Part shown: piece after piece, positions 26,392 through 34,657 of the stretch
Numbering within the stretch: position 1 is the stretch's first letter
Layout of the letters: each line of letters begins with the position of its first letter
Source: Paenibacillus sp. TCA20
GTDB lineage: Bacteria > Bacillota > Bacilli > Paenibacillales > Paenibacillaceae
Length of the DNA stretch: 64,000 bases
Reading direction: 5' to 3'
Assembly: GCF_000732325.1 (NCBI RefSeq)
Contig: NZ_BBIW01000003.1
Coordinates: forward strand, 248,001 to 312,000
Notes under the pieces: generated by a model
The model's input: only the letters and a program-made list of their open reading frames with translations
Told to the model about the DNA's origin: nothing
Databases searched by the model: none
Program-made: the position numbers and the translations under genes

Positions 26392-26733
26392 TTAACGGCC
26401 AGAGCGAACTTCGATAATATGCCGCATTCGAATGTCATGAAGCGTACCTTCTTCATCCTGAAGGCGGATTGAGCGTGAAGCCTGATCGAATTTGACCACG
26501 ATGCCGCTCATCAGTATATCTTCCCACTCGTCAAACAGGACAAGGGTTATCTCTGTATACAGCATAAGAGACTCAGCAAGCAAACGCGACATTTCTTCAG
26601 CTGCTTGAGAATCCAGCTGAGGGCGAGCCTTGGGTGCGAGTCTTTGCTGATGCGTAACATAGGCCTCCCGGTGCTCAGGAAGCATCATACGTGAGGATTC
26701 AAACAATCCATTGCGTTCTAACTTTTTACTCAT
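26392..26733 (-). CDS. yolD: YolD-like family protein
   Basis: A 113-residue protein of the YolD-like family, commonly encoded next to a UvrX-type Y-family polymerase; its function in lesion bypass is not settled. It contains the family's HREAYVTHQ segment near 21 and a C-terminal beta-rich SGIVVKFDQASRSIRLQDEE region. The start overlaps the polymerase stop by four bases (ATGA), and GGAGG lies upstream within uvrX. Translational coupling is therefore likely. Confidence 0.85.
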   Translation of the reverse strand: MSKKLERNGLFESSRMMLPEHREAYVTHQQRLAPKARPQLDSQAAEEMSRLLAESLMLYTEITLVLFDEWEDILMSGIVVKFDQASRSIRLQDEEGTLHDIRMRHIIEVRSGR

Positions 26734-27971
26734 CGGTAATGACCTCCAATTTTACGAGAACGATCATGTGCCTGCCCGGCCTTTTGCAGAGAGGAAGCAC
26801 GCATAATAGCGGTGTCTCCAAATCTTCGTTTAATCTCATCAGTTGCCTTCTCCAGCTCCCGCTTCTGTTCACGCTCATCAAACCATGTCAGCTGATATTC
26901 TGTATCAGGTACAAGGTCGGTTAGTGATACGCCGATCCGCCGTACAGGCTCACCATCCCAGTGACGCAGGAAGAGCGTCTTGGCTGCTTCATAGACCTCA
27001 TCGGTAATGTGAGTAGGCTCTTCAATCTTCATCTGGCGGGAGAAGCCGGTCGGTTTATCAAAATCGATGCCCCGGCAGCCTACAGATACAACACTTCCCA
27101 TGAGACTTTTCTCCCGGGAACGTCTGGCTACAAGCTCACATAGTTCGAGCAGCACAACCTGAATTTCTGACCAGGTCGTATAGTCTCTTGGCAGCGTCAT
27201 TTGATGTCCGATACCTTTTTGCTGCTGGTGGAAGGTGCTGGGCATGACGGGCGATTGATCCACGCCGTTTGCAATGCGCCACAGCACCTCTCCGTTAACT
27301 CCCCAGCGGTCACGGAGTCTCGGCAGCGGGGTTCGGGCTAAATCGCCGATCGTATGAATCCCCATCTTGTAAAAATGGCGTGACATCCGAGAGCCGACCA
27401 TAAACATGTCCCGAATGGGCATCGGCCACAGCGTATCTGCAATTTGTTCTTTGGGAAGAACATAGATGCCGTTTTTATTTTTTTTGGCAAAAAGATCACA
27501 GGCCATCTTGCTCACAACCTTAGTATCGCTGATGCCTAGTCGTACATATACGCCGGTTTCCTGCATGATCTGCTGCTGAATACGGAGAGCAATGTCCTCA
27601 GGACTGCCGAACAAGCCGAGGCTGCCGGTAACATCAAGGAACTGCTCATCAATACTATAGGGCTCAACGAGATCGGTATAGGACTGGAGAATATCCGTAA
27701 TATGGAGAGAGACACGAATATATTCTGACATCCGGGGCCGAACCACCACAACATCCGGACATTTCGCAAGCGCATCGGACAGGCGTTCTGCCGTTGTAAT
27801 TCCGTAGGACTTCGCAATAGGGCAGGCAGCCAGTATAATGCCGGAACGCCGGGCAGGGTCACCTGCTACGACAAGCGGCCGGTTTGCATACTCGGGATGG
27901 GCCGATTTCTCCACGCTCGCATAAAAGGATTGGCAGTCTGCCAGCATAATAACGCGTTTCATTCGTTCCAT
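26730..27971 (-). CDS. uvrX: Y-family DNA polymerase, UvrX/YqjW type
   Basis: A 413-residue translesion DNA polymerase. The catalytic metal ligands are visible in MLADCQSFYASVEK (Asp near residue 12) and SIDEQFLDV (Asp and Glu near 107-108). A helix-hairpin-helix thumb region around 195-215 and a little-finger domain follow. The ATG has GAGAGGAGG eight bases upstream. A LexA box about 77 bases upstream places it under SOS control, and it is followed without a gap by yolD. It resembles the UvrX/YqjW branch more than housekeeping DinB. Confidence 0.9.
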   Translation of the reverse strand: MERMKRVIMLADCQSFYASVEKSAHPEYANRPLVVAGDPARRSGIILAACPIAKSYGITTAERLSDALAKCPDVVVVRPRMSEYIRVSLHITDILQSYTDLVEPYSIDEQFLDVTGSLGLFGSPEDIALRIQQQIMQETGVYVRLGISDTKVVSKMACDLFAKKNKNGIYVLPKEQIADTLWPMPIRDMFMVGSRMSRHFYKMGIHTIGDLARTPLPRLRDRWGVNGEVLWRIANGVDQSPVMPSTFHQQQKGIGHQMTLPRDYTTWSEIQVVLLELCELVARRSREKSLMGSVVSVGCRGIDFDKPTGFSRQMKIEEPTHITDEVYEAAKTLFLRHWDGEPVRRIGVSLTDLVPDTEYQLTWFDEREQKRELEKATDEIKRRFGDTAIMRASSLQKAGQAHDRSRKIGGHYR

Positions 27972-28045
27972 AACGCAGGCCTCCTCTCCATTTGGGATTA
28001 AATTGAACCAAGGAACGTCACGGTTATAGCAGAGTTGAGATTAAA

Positions 28046-28060
28046 CGGAACACATGTTCT
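28046..28060. promoter_or_regulatory. LexA (DinR) operator upstream of uvrX
   Basis: GAAC-ACAT-GTTC at 28048-28059 is a perfect dyad that matches the Gram-positive SOS box core (GAAC-N4-GTTC). It lies 77 bases before the uvrX start. Confidence 0.85.
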
Positions 28061-28273
28061 TATTTTAATAGGATAACGGAGAAATATACATACAGCAACC
28101 GGAATTTTTTTGAAAACGTATGAAAGTTCAAAAGTTTGTCAAAAAGAACAGCGAATTAGGAAAATAGACTTGGATTTTTACATAACATGTCAGTTATTTG
28201 AGACCTTTGAGTTATGAAAAGGCATACAAAAATGGGAATGTAAATTAATATTAAATACGACCCAGGCCTATAC

Positions 28274-28292
28274 AGGACTCACGTCCTTTTTT
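28274..28292 (+). terminator. Small hairpin with T-run, attenuator or terminator candidate
   Basis: AGGAC (28274-28278) and GTCCT (28283-28287) with a TCAC loop are followed by T to 28292. No annotated gene precedes it on the plus strand, so it would end a short leader transcript rather than an mRNA. Confidence 0.5.
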
Positions 28293-28375
28293 GCTAAAAA
28301 CGAAAAAAATCGAAAATGCTGTTATATCAAGCTTTTTCGCTATTTTGTTATCGGACTATTGTATCAATTTTGTAA

Positions 28376-28417
28376 TAACTATGGGTAAAAATGTAAAAAC
28401 ATAAGTAACTTTGGGTA
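28376..28417. repeat. Pair of 12-bp direct repeats 30 bp apart
   Basis: TAACTATGGGTA at 28376-28387 and TAACTTTGGGTA at 28406-28417 match at 11 of 12 positions. The 30-base offset is close to three turns of the helix, the geometry of an activator binding twice on the same face. It lies about 470 bases before the operon start. Confidence 0.45.
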
Positions 28418-28888
28418 GGGATATGCGTTAAACTATAGGAGGACAGCGCAAACCGATTCCTGAAATCACTCTTTTGCAGTAGTGAGATGGAGCCGATCGG
28501 CGTAGTAACCACAGGCGTTCAGAGGATTCTTCACTGCGGACAGCAAAGGGGCAGGGCTCATAAATAGGCTGGGACATAGGCTGGGGTGCAGGTAGAGAGG
28601 GAAGTACAAGGAGGAAAAGGCAAGGTCTTAGGCAGACAGCAAGCAAAATGGGCAATAGTATCCATCTCCATCTTTCCTTCCATTAGCCTAGTTACAAAAG
28701 TGAAACCATGACGATATAGTTATTTATGAACCGTGCAGGTGTCACGGGCTGGATTTAAGAGAAACGCATTCGAGCGCTTATCTTAAAAAGTAAGCAAAAA
28801 ATTTTAAGGCAGTTGAACGATCAGCATGAGATTCATGTTTTGATACGGAGAAATCAACATTTTAGAGAGATGGAGCGAAACAAAAGCC

Positions 28889-31111
28889 ATGAGCAAACGA
28901 AAAAGAAAACGTCTTGCCCTATGGATTTTGGCAGGCGTCCTGCTAATCGGCGGGGGAGGAGGGCTTGGCTATTTTCTGCTTAAACCAGCTCAGCTCACCT
29001 ATGCTGCTGAAGATGGGACGAGCATGAAATTCCGGACGGAGGGCGATCGTTTCCTGCAGTACACCCAAGAGGGCGTGTGGGAGGAGATGTTCGTCAAGGG
29101 AGTTAATCTGGGCTCTACCAAGCCGGGGTACTATCCGGGGGAATTTCCGCTGGACAAAGAGGACTACTTAAAGTGGTTCGAACAGATTGAGGAAATGGGT
29201 GCAAACGTCATTCGTGTGTATACCGTTCATCAGCCTGTATTTTATTCCGCACTTGTTGAATACAACAGGGGGAAAGAGCATCCGCTATATTTCATCCAAG
29301 GCATTTGGTCACCTGAGGAACAGCTTATCGAGCAGCAGGATGCATTTGCGGAAGGCATTCAGGAGAAGTTCAAGTCAGAGATTGAGAAGGCCGTTGCAGC
29401 AGTATACGGTGATGCCGATATCCCTCCAGTACAAGGAGAGTCGAGCGGAAAGTATACGGCCAATGTTGGACAATATTTGATGGCATGGCATTTAGGCACC
29501 GAGTGGGACCCGCATATGGTGGATAACACCAATAAGCAGTATAAGGATCATCCTCGTTATGTCGGGAATTATTTTGCCGGTACAGAGGATGCAACGCCGT
29601 TTGAGAACTGGCTTGCGGAGCTGCTTGATCATGTAGCGAGCGAAGAACAGCAATATGGCTGGGAGCATCCGATGACCTTTACGAACTGGGTGACAACCGA
29701 CGTGCTTTCTCATCCAGGTGAGCCGCTGTTCGAAGAGGATCTGGTTAGTGTGGATGCCAGACACATTGAGCCGCTGGATTGGCAGGGTGGATATTTTGCA
29801 GCATACCATGTGTACCCGTACTACCCTGATTTCTTCCGTACCGATGAAACACTTCAGACCATTAAGGATGACAATGGGGAGTACAACACCTACAAAGCCT
29901 ACTTGCAAAAGCTTAAATCCGAGTATACCGATATGCCTGTAATGATTACAGAATACGGTGTTCCGGCTTCCTTGGGAATATCCCACTATGGATTAGGCGG
30001 AAAGGATCAGGGAGGACACAATGAGCAGGAGCAGGGCGAGATCAATGTATCCCTCACCAAGGACATATATGACGAAGGATATGCAGGAGCGATCCTCTTC
30101 ATGTGGCAGGATGAATGGTTTAAGAAAACGTGGAATACGATGCCGCTTGAGATTCCTGCAGATCGAAGATCGTTCTGGCTGAACGTGCTGACAAACGAGA
30201 AGATGTTTGGCGTGCTCGCAATGGAAGCCGGGAAGCAGAATCAGTTATTTATGGATGGAAGCCTCGACGATTGGAGCTCACTTGCCGAAGGAGAGGTCAA
30301 GCAGTGGCAGGGAAAGGTTGAGGGCATCGAAAGCATGAAGATGACTCATGATGAAGCTTACGTATATATCGGAATTACGCTGGATGAGGCTTTTGATCCG
30401 GATAAGACAAAGCTCAGCATTGGAACAGACACATTAGCAGGAGGTAATCAGCCTGCTGAGGAGCTGCCTGGCAAAAAGATGGAAGGCGGAGATCTAGAAA
30501 CGGTCATTACTGTCGGCAAGGATGAGGAATCAGCGGTTAACATCGCGAAAAGCTATGATTTCAATCAGCGGATGTACGGGCCTGAAGGATATTGGATGCT
30601 TGAGGAACAGCCGGCGGACACGCCTTCCTTTGTGCCATGGAAACTAGCCATCAGTCTGATGATGTCACCGCCGGATACCAAATTTGCTCATCCTTACATG
30701 GATGAAGTGATAGGTAAACTGAATAGAGGAAGCTCGGACCCTGCGTCCGAGGACTTTGATTCACTTACATTGTGGCAGTATGAAGGCCGAGAAATTGAAC
30801 TGCGCATTCCGTGGATGCTGCTTGGGTTTGGTGATCCGAGCTCGCATCAGGTGATTGATTACAGTCCGGTAGGCGAGGAGCGTGCCTTCAAGACCGTTAC
30901 TACAGAAGGAATAAGATTTATCCCTTGGCTTACAGAGAGAGAGACAGGGGCAGTATCCTGGCCGGGAGGCTCAGAGGAGAGTCTTGATCTGACGACGATG
31001 ACTCCATACACATGGAATTCGTGGGAAGCTGTCCAGTACAGTGAGCGCCTCAAAGAGAGCTACTACTCGATGCAGAAGGCATTCATGGATATTACGGAGC
31101 AGGAACGATAA
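28889..31111 (+). CDS. Membrane-anchored glycoside hydrolase-like TIM barrel with C-terminal CBM9-like domain
   Basis: A 740-residue protein with a basic N-terminus and one membrane segment (about 9-31), so most of it lies outside the membrane. Residues about 65-430 look like a clan-A glycosidase TIM barrel: KGVNLGS near 70, IRVYTVH near 110, LGTEWDP with candidate acid/base E205, and MITEYGVP with candidate nucleophile E355. The C-terminal part (about 450-720) begins DGSLDDW and resembles CBM9/DOMON-type sandwiches. The exact GH family is not assigned. It is the first gene of a six-gene operon with a processive glycosyltransferase and may trim or bind the exported polysaccharide. GAGAGATGGAGCG upstream is a weak ribosome binding site. 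Confidence 0.75.
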   Translation: MSKRKRKRLALWILAGVLLIGGGGGLGYFLLKPAQLTYAAEDGTSMKFRTEGDRFLQYTQEGVWEEMFVKGVNLGSTKPGYYPGEFPLDKEDYLKWFEQIEEMGANVIRVYTVHQPVFYSALVEYNRGKEHPLYFIQGIWSPEEQLIEQQDAFAEGIQEKFKSEIEKAVAAVYGDADIPPVQGESSGKYTANVGQYLMAWHLGTEWDPHMVDNTNKQYKDHPRYVGNYFAGTEDATPFENWLAELLDHVASEEQQYGWEHPMTFTNWVTTDVLSHPGEPLFEEDLVSVDARHIEPLDWQGGYFAAYHVYPYYPDFFRTDETLQTIKDDNGEYNTYKAYLQKLKSEYTDMPVMITEYGVPASLGISHYGLGGKDQGGHNEQEQGEINVSLTKDIYDEGYAGAILFMWQDEWFKKTWNTMPLEIPADRRSFWLNVLTNEKMFGVLAMEAGKQNQLFMDGSLDDWSSLAEGEVKQWQGKVEGIESMKMTHDEAYVYIGITLDEAFDPDKTKLSIGTDTLAGGNQPAEELPGKKMEGGDLETVITVGKDEESAVNIAKSYDFNQRMYGPEGYWMLEEQPADTPSFVPWKLAISLMMSPPDTKFAHPYMDEVIGKLNRGSSDPASEDFDSLTLWQYEGREIELRIPWMLLGFGDPSSHQVIDYSPVGEERAFKTVTTEGIRFIPWLTERETGAVSWPGGSEESLDLTTMTPYTWNSWEAVQYSERLKESYYSMQKAFMDITEQER

Positions 31112-31127
31112 AGGAGGACACATACTC

Positions 31128-32324
31128 ATGTTTTCAAACATAGCCCTAGCGTACGCGTTCTTGTACCTGTGCGCAGGACTGATCGTGGCAGGTATCATCA
31201 TTTTATTCGCGTTAAAAAATTCACACAATTCAAAGCTTAGAAAAAAAGAACTGTACGCAAAGAAGCATCAGGATTACTTCGTATACGTTCAAGCTAATCT
31301 GACAGGCAGCGAACCCATCCGGCTTCCGATTGGCAAGCTTACCAAGCTTGAGAGGGAAGTCATTATGGACAAGTGTATTGCATGGATCGACCAGCTGAAG
31401 GGAGAGCATGCAGACAAGCTGCGTGATCTTACGCGGGAGACCGGCTTCGTAGATGAGCAATTGAAGCTGCTGAACAGCTCTTGGACAGGTACGGCTATAC
31501 AGGCTGCTTACCGGCTGGGCGGTATGCGAAGCACCGAAGCGGCAGAGCCGATTCTAGAGCTGTTAAAAGAAGAGAAGAAAGTCAACTACGCTATTATCTA
31601 CGCCCGGGCGGCAGCAAGATGTGCAGAGCGTCCGGCGCAGCTGAAGGAAATGCTGGGTTATCTGCTCAGTAAAGGCAAGCCTATACATCGCATGGCCGCA
31701 GATATTCTGATGGAGACAAGTCTTGAATCAAGCAAGCTGTTATATGAATTACTGGAATCTGACGATCCGGATTTCGTCAAAGTTGGTATTGTCGCAATGT
31801 CTGGACATGCTATTCCGGAAGTGATGCCGGCAGTAACACAGCTGTTTGGCTCCAAGGATCTGCATATCCGTTCTGAAGCGGTTAAGCTGTACCTCAGTAC
31901 GAATCCCGTGCTTAAGGAACGGAATATCGTAGAGTGGATGGGAGATCCTGTGGCAGAAGTCAGAGCCGAAATGGCCAAGACGTTAGGGGCAGGCCATCAA
32001 GCCGGCAGCATTCCTCTCCTCAAAAATGCACTTGGAGATGAGGACTGGCTCGTTAGACATAACAGTGCGAACAGCCTGATGCAGCTTGGTGAGGAAGGCT
32101 TCGAGGCGCTGTGCGAGACAGCCTTGAAGGGAACTGGAGTCGCCAAGGATACGGCACTGGAATATGCAGAACGCGCCATAGAAGCGGCGAATGAGCATGA
32201 AGAGATCGAGAAGATGATGACCTTCAACAAGAAAAGGCTGATCTACAATCGTTACTTCGGCACCGCGCCGCAAGCAAATGCAAACCGGATGTCCGGCGTG
32301 ATTGGAGGAGATTTCACTGCTTAG
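31128..32324 (+). CDS. Membrane-anchored HEAT-repeat protein
   Basis: A 398-residue protein with one N-terminal membrane helix (about 7-32) and a cytoplasmic-type basic segment after it. Alpha-helical HEAT/PBS-lyase-like repeats cover roughly residues 100-360; one recognisable unit contains PLLKNALGDEDWLVRHNSANSL. Such repeats usually serve as protein interaction scaffolds. The ATG at 31128 has AAAGGAGG upstream; a longer in-frame reading would overlap the previous gene. The next gene, a glycosyltransferase, starts within its last codons, so the two are translationally coupled and may form a membrane complex. I do not know a characterised homologue. Confidence 0.75.
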   Translation: MFSNIALAYAFLYLCAGLIVAGIIILFALKNSHNSKLRKKELYAKKHQDYFVYVQANLTGSEPIRLPIGKLTKLEREVIMDKCIAWIDQLKGEHADKLRDLTRETGFVDEQLKLLNSSWTGTAIQAAYRLGGMRSTEAAEPILELLKEEKKVNYAIIYARAAARCAERPAQLKEMLGYLLSKGKPIHRMAADILMETSLESSKLLYELLESDDPDFVKVGIVAMSGHAIPEVMPAVTQLFGSKDLHIRSEAVKLYLSTNPVLKERNIVEWMGDPVAEVRAEMAKTLGAGHQAGSIPLLKNALGDEDWLVRHNSANSLMQLGEEGFEALCETALKGTGVAKDTALEYAERAIEAANEHEEIEKMMTFNKKRLIYNRYFGTAPQANANRMSGVIGGDFTA

Positions 32325-33741
32325 AGATATTTTGCTGGGTTACGGCACAATCATTATATATTACGTCGTGTTTGTTACTGTCTTGTATTTTGGTATTCTT
32401 TGTTTCTCATACAAGGATATATGGTCCATCCGGCGCAGGTCCGAGTTTTCAAGCTTTAAGAGCCTTGCAGGATCAGACGTGGTGCCTCCGGTATCGCTGC
32501 TGGTGCCGGCTTACAATGAAGAGCTGACCATTATCGAGAATGTAAAATGCTTGATGACCTTAAATTATCCTACTTATGAAGTTATCGTCATCAACGATGG
32601 ATCTAGCGACAGAACCGTTCAGGTGCTTGTCAAAGAGTTTGGTCTTACAGAAATTAAAAATCCAAGCTTCCGCGGCACCATTAACGTCGAGCCGATCCGC
32701 GGGGTATATCACAATCCGGAATATCCGTTCCTGTACCTGATTGATAAAGAGAACGGAGGCAAAGCGGATTCACTTAACGCCGGAATTAACTTCTCGCATT
32801 ATCCGCTGATTTCTTCCATTGATGCAGATTCCCTGCTGGAGAAGGATGCACTGATTCGCATGGCCCGCATGTACCTGGAGAATCCGGAAGAGACTGTGGC
32901 CATCGGCGGCGATGTAAGAATCGCGAACGGCTGCAAGATCGAGAACGGTGCAGTCAAGGAAGTGTCACTGCCTAGGAAGATGTGGCCGATGTTTCAATCG
33001 ATTGAGTATTTAAAAGCTTTTCTTGGAGGACGGATTGGCTGGAGTCAGTTAAACGGACTCATTATCGTATCGGGAGCCTTCGGTTTATTCAGCAAAGAGG
33101 CGGTTATCGCTGTCGGCGGATACCGGGGGGGTTATCCTGGGGAAGACATGAACATTATTATTAAGCTGCATCGTTACATGCTGGAGAACAAGATTAAATA
33201 TCGGGTTGCTTTTTGCCCTGAAGCGGTATGCTGGACTCAAGCACCTGACACGTACAAGATCATTTCCAACCAGCGCAAGCGCTGGGGCCGCGGTAACTTA
33301 AAAAATATGATTGAGAACGGCAATATGATGTTTAGACCAAAGTATAAGACCATGGGTCTGCTGACGATGCCTTATAACATATTTTTTGAAGCGTTGAATC
33401 CTTATTTCCGTATTACGGGGCTGCTTGCTCTAGCGGGTTATGTAGCCTTGGATATGACAGCTTGGCCTGTACTTGTTATCTTCGGGCTGCTGAACTTCCT
33501 TAGCGGATATCTTCTCAGTGTAGCTGCGCTGATCCTAGAGGAGATTGCTTTCCGCCGTTATCCGAAGCCAGCTGATCTTGTAAAAATGTTAACCTTCTCG
33601 GCCTTGAAATTCGTAGGATATCACCAGCTTGGCGTGCTGTGGAGAGTACAAGGGCATATCCAATATATGCAGAACAACAACTCCTGGGGCGCGATGACAA
33701 GACAGAGCTGGGAAGAGCCGAAAGTGGAAGAGGCCGCGTGA
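32302..33741 (+). CDS. Processive family 2 glycosyltransferase, membrane
   Basis: A 479-residue GT2 protein of the cellulose/PNAG/hyaluronan synthase type, expected to polymerise and export a beta-linked polysaccharide. The catalytic residues appear in order: VINDGSSD near 96-103, DADS near 174, GED near 280 and the processivity signature QRKRW at about 324-328. There is one N-terminal membrane helix and two or more C-terminal ones (about 350-435). No PilZ domain follows, so any c-di-GMP control would need a separate protein. The start is uncertain: TTG at 32302 overlaps the GGAGGAG site, CTG at 32317 has ideal spacing to it, and TTG at 32332 is also possible. Confidence 0.88.
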   Translation: MEEISLLRDILLGYGTIIIYYVVFVTVLYFGILCFSYKDIWSIRRRSEFSSFKSLAGSDVVPPVSLLVPAYNEELTIIENVKCLMTLNYPTYEVIVINDGSSDRTVQVLVKEFGLTEIKNPSFRGTINVEPIRGVYHNPEYPFLYLIDKENGGKADSLNAGINFSHYPLISSIDADSLLEKDALIRMARMYLENPEETVAIGGDVRIANGCKIENGAVKEVSLPRKMWPMFQSIEYLKAFLGGRIGWSQLNGLIIVSGAFGLFSKEAVIAVGGYRGGYPGEDMNIIIKLHRYMLENKIKYRVAFCPEAVCWTQAPDTYKIISNQRKRWGRGNLKNMIENGNMMFRPKYKTMGLLTMPYNIFFEALNPYFRITGLLALAGYVALDMTAWPVLVIFGLLNFLSGYLLSVAALILEEIAFRRYPKPADLVKMLTFSALKFVGYHQLGVLWRVQGHIQYMQNNNSWGAMTRQSWEEPKVEEAA

Positions 33742-33778
33742 ATATCTCAGTATTAACAGATGAAAGGGAGGAATAACT

Positions 33779-34600
33779 TTGGCAAATACGGTCACGCTTG
33801 AGCGTCAAATGACGGTGAATGTGTACGACATTCTAGAGGAGCAGCTAAAAGGAATGGGGAGCAGGCCCAGTGGTGTCGTGTTTGTACATTGCAAGAATAT
33901 GGAGCAGCAGCCGGAGGCTGAAGTGAATGAAGCTCTAGAGCGTACTTGCGAAACAGAATTTCAGCTATGGAAGGACAGCAAGACGAGCACAATCGCTGTG
34001 TTTCTTCCTGGCTTGACACTGAACGCTACGCATTACCAGGCACTGCTCATCAAGCAGGAGCTCTTGGAGCGTCTCGGTGAGGCGGATCCGCGGCTGACGA
34101 TTGCCGGCTTCCCTGAGATGGGCAGCCCAAGCAGGCATATGCTCAAAAATATGGCAGAGTCAGCGAAGCTTAGTCAAAGCACTGACATTCAGCTGTATAC
34201 CAAGAATGAGACGATGACAGCACCGGGGAAAATTCTGATCGTTGATTATGACGAGACGACACGCGAGTTTTTGAGAATACGACTGTCTATGCAAGGCTAT
34301 GAAACCTTTGAAGCGGTCGACGGTCTCTCCGCTATAGAACTGGCTAAGAAGATTAACCCGGATTTGATCTTGACCGAGCTTAATTTGTACGGCGTAAGCG
34401 GACTGTCGTTTATCCATCAGATTCAGAGCCTCGAGCTGCAGATACAGCCTAAGGTCATCGTGCTGACAGATCAGCGGGTTGAAGACACGATCAGCAAGTG
34501 CTTCGAAAAAGGAGTAGACGACTATGTTACCAAGCCGTACTCTCCGGTTGAGCTGGATGCGCGCATTCGCCGCTGCTTCCAAAGTAATGCAGTTTCTTAA
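33779..34600 (+). CDS. Regulator with N-terminal degenerate GGDEF-like region and C-terminal pseudo-receiver domain
   Basis: A 273-residue protein starting at TTG with GGGAGG upstream. Residues about 150-270 form a CheY-like receiver fold: ILIVDYDE, T230 in VLTD and K252 in TKPY. The phospho-acceptor position in the PDLILTELN segment is Glu (E200) instead of Asp, and the second acidic-pocket residue is Tyr (Y157), so normal phosphorylation is not expected. Residues about 10-130 have the secondary-structure and spacing pattern of a very degenerate GGDEF domain (FVHCKNME, then AVFLPGL, then LTIAGFPE) with no GGDEF or RxxD motif; this part is a weak inference. There is no DNA-binding domain. It probably regulates the polymerase by protein contact. 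Confidence 0.7.
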   Translation: MANTVTLERQMTVNVYDILEEQLKGMGSRPSGVVFVHCKNMEQQPEAEVNEALERTCETEFQLWKDSKTSTIAVFLPGLTLNATHYQALLIKQELLERLGEADPRLTIAGFPEMGSPSRHMLKNMAESAKLSQSTDIQLYTKNETMTAPGKILIVDYDETTREFLRIRLSMQGYETFEAVDGLSAIELAKKINPDLILTELNLYGVSGLSFIHQIQSLELQIQPKVIVLTDQRVEDTISKCFEKGVDDYVTKPYSPVELDARIRRCFQSNAVS

Positions 34601-34657
34601 TTAGGCAACTCAGATTCAACATATAGATTATAAATTCCATCTGGAGGGTGAAGTACT

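Larger units (their letters stand above)
28061..28888. other. Long intergenic region before the exopolysaccharide-type operon
   Basis: About 830 bases without a convincing gene on either strand. It contains a plus-strand hairpin with T-run at 28274-28292, a direct repeat at 28376-28417, a perfect 10-bp palindrome GCCGATCGGC at 28492-28501, a small stem TCACT/AGTGA around 28467-28486, and a GC-richer stretch at 28440-28660 that stands out from the AT-rich flanks. I recognise no known riboswitch. The length and structure suggest a regulated leader for the operon starting at 28889. Confidence 0.5.

Noticed and set aside
28428..28655. Minus-strand reading frame of 75 codons
   Set aside because: No ribosome binding site or family resemblance, and composition is odd (Pro/Leu-rich). 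It probably reflects the GC-richer non-coding island.
28200..28700. c-di-GMP (GEMM) riboswitch ahead of the polysaccharide operon
   Set aside because: A CGCAAACCGA-like stretch at 28446-28456 is superficially similar, but the conserved GEMM core and receptor sequences do not follow.
33779..34600. Active diguanylate cyclase or normal response regulator
   Set aside because: There is no GGDEF signature, and the receiver acceptor residue is Glu, not Asp.
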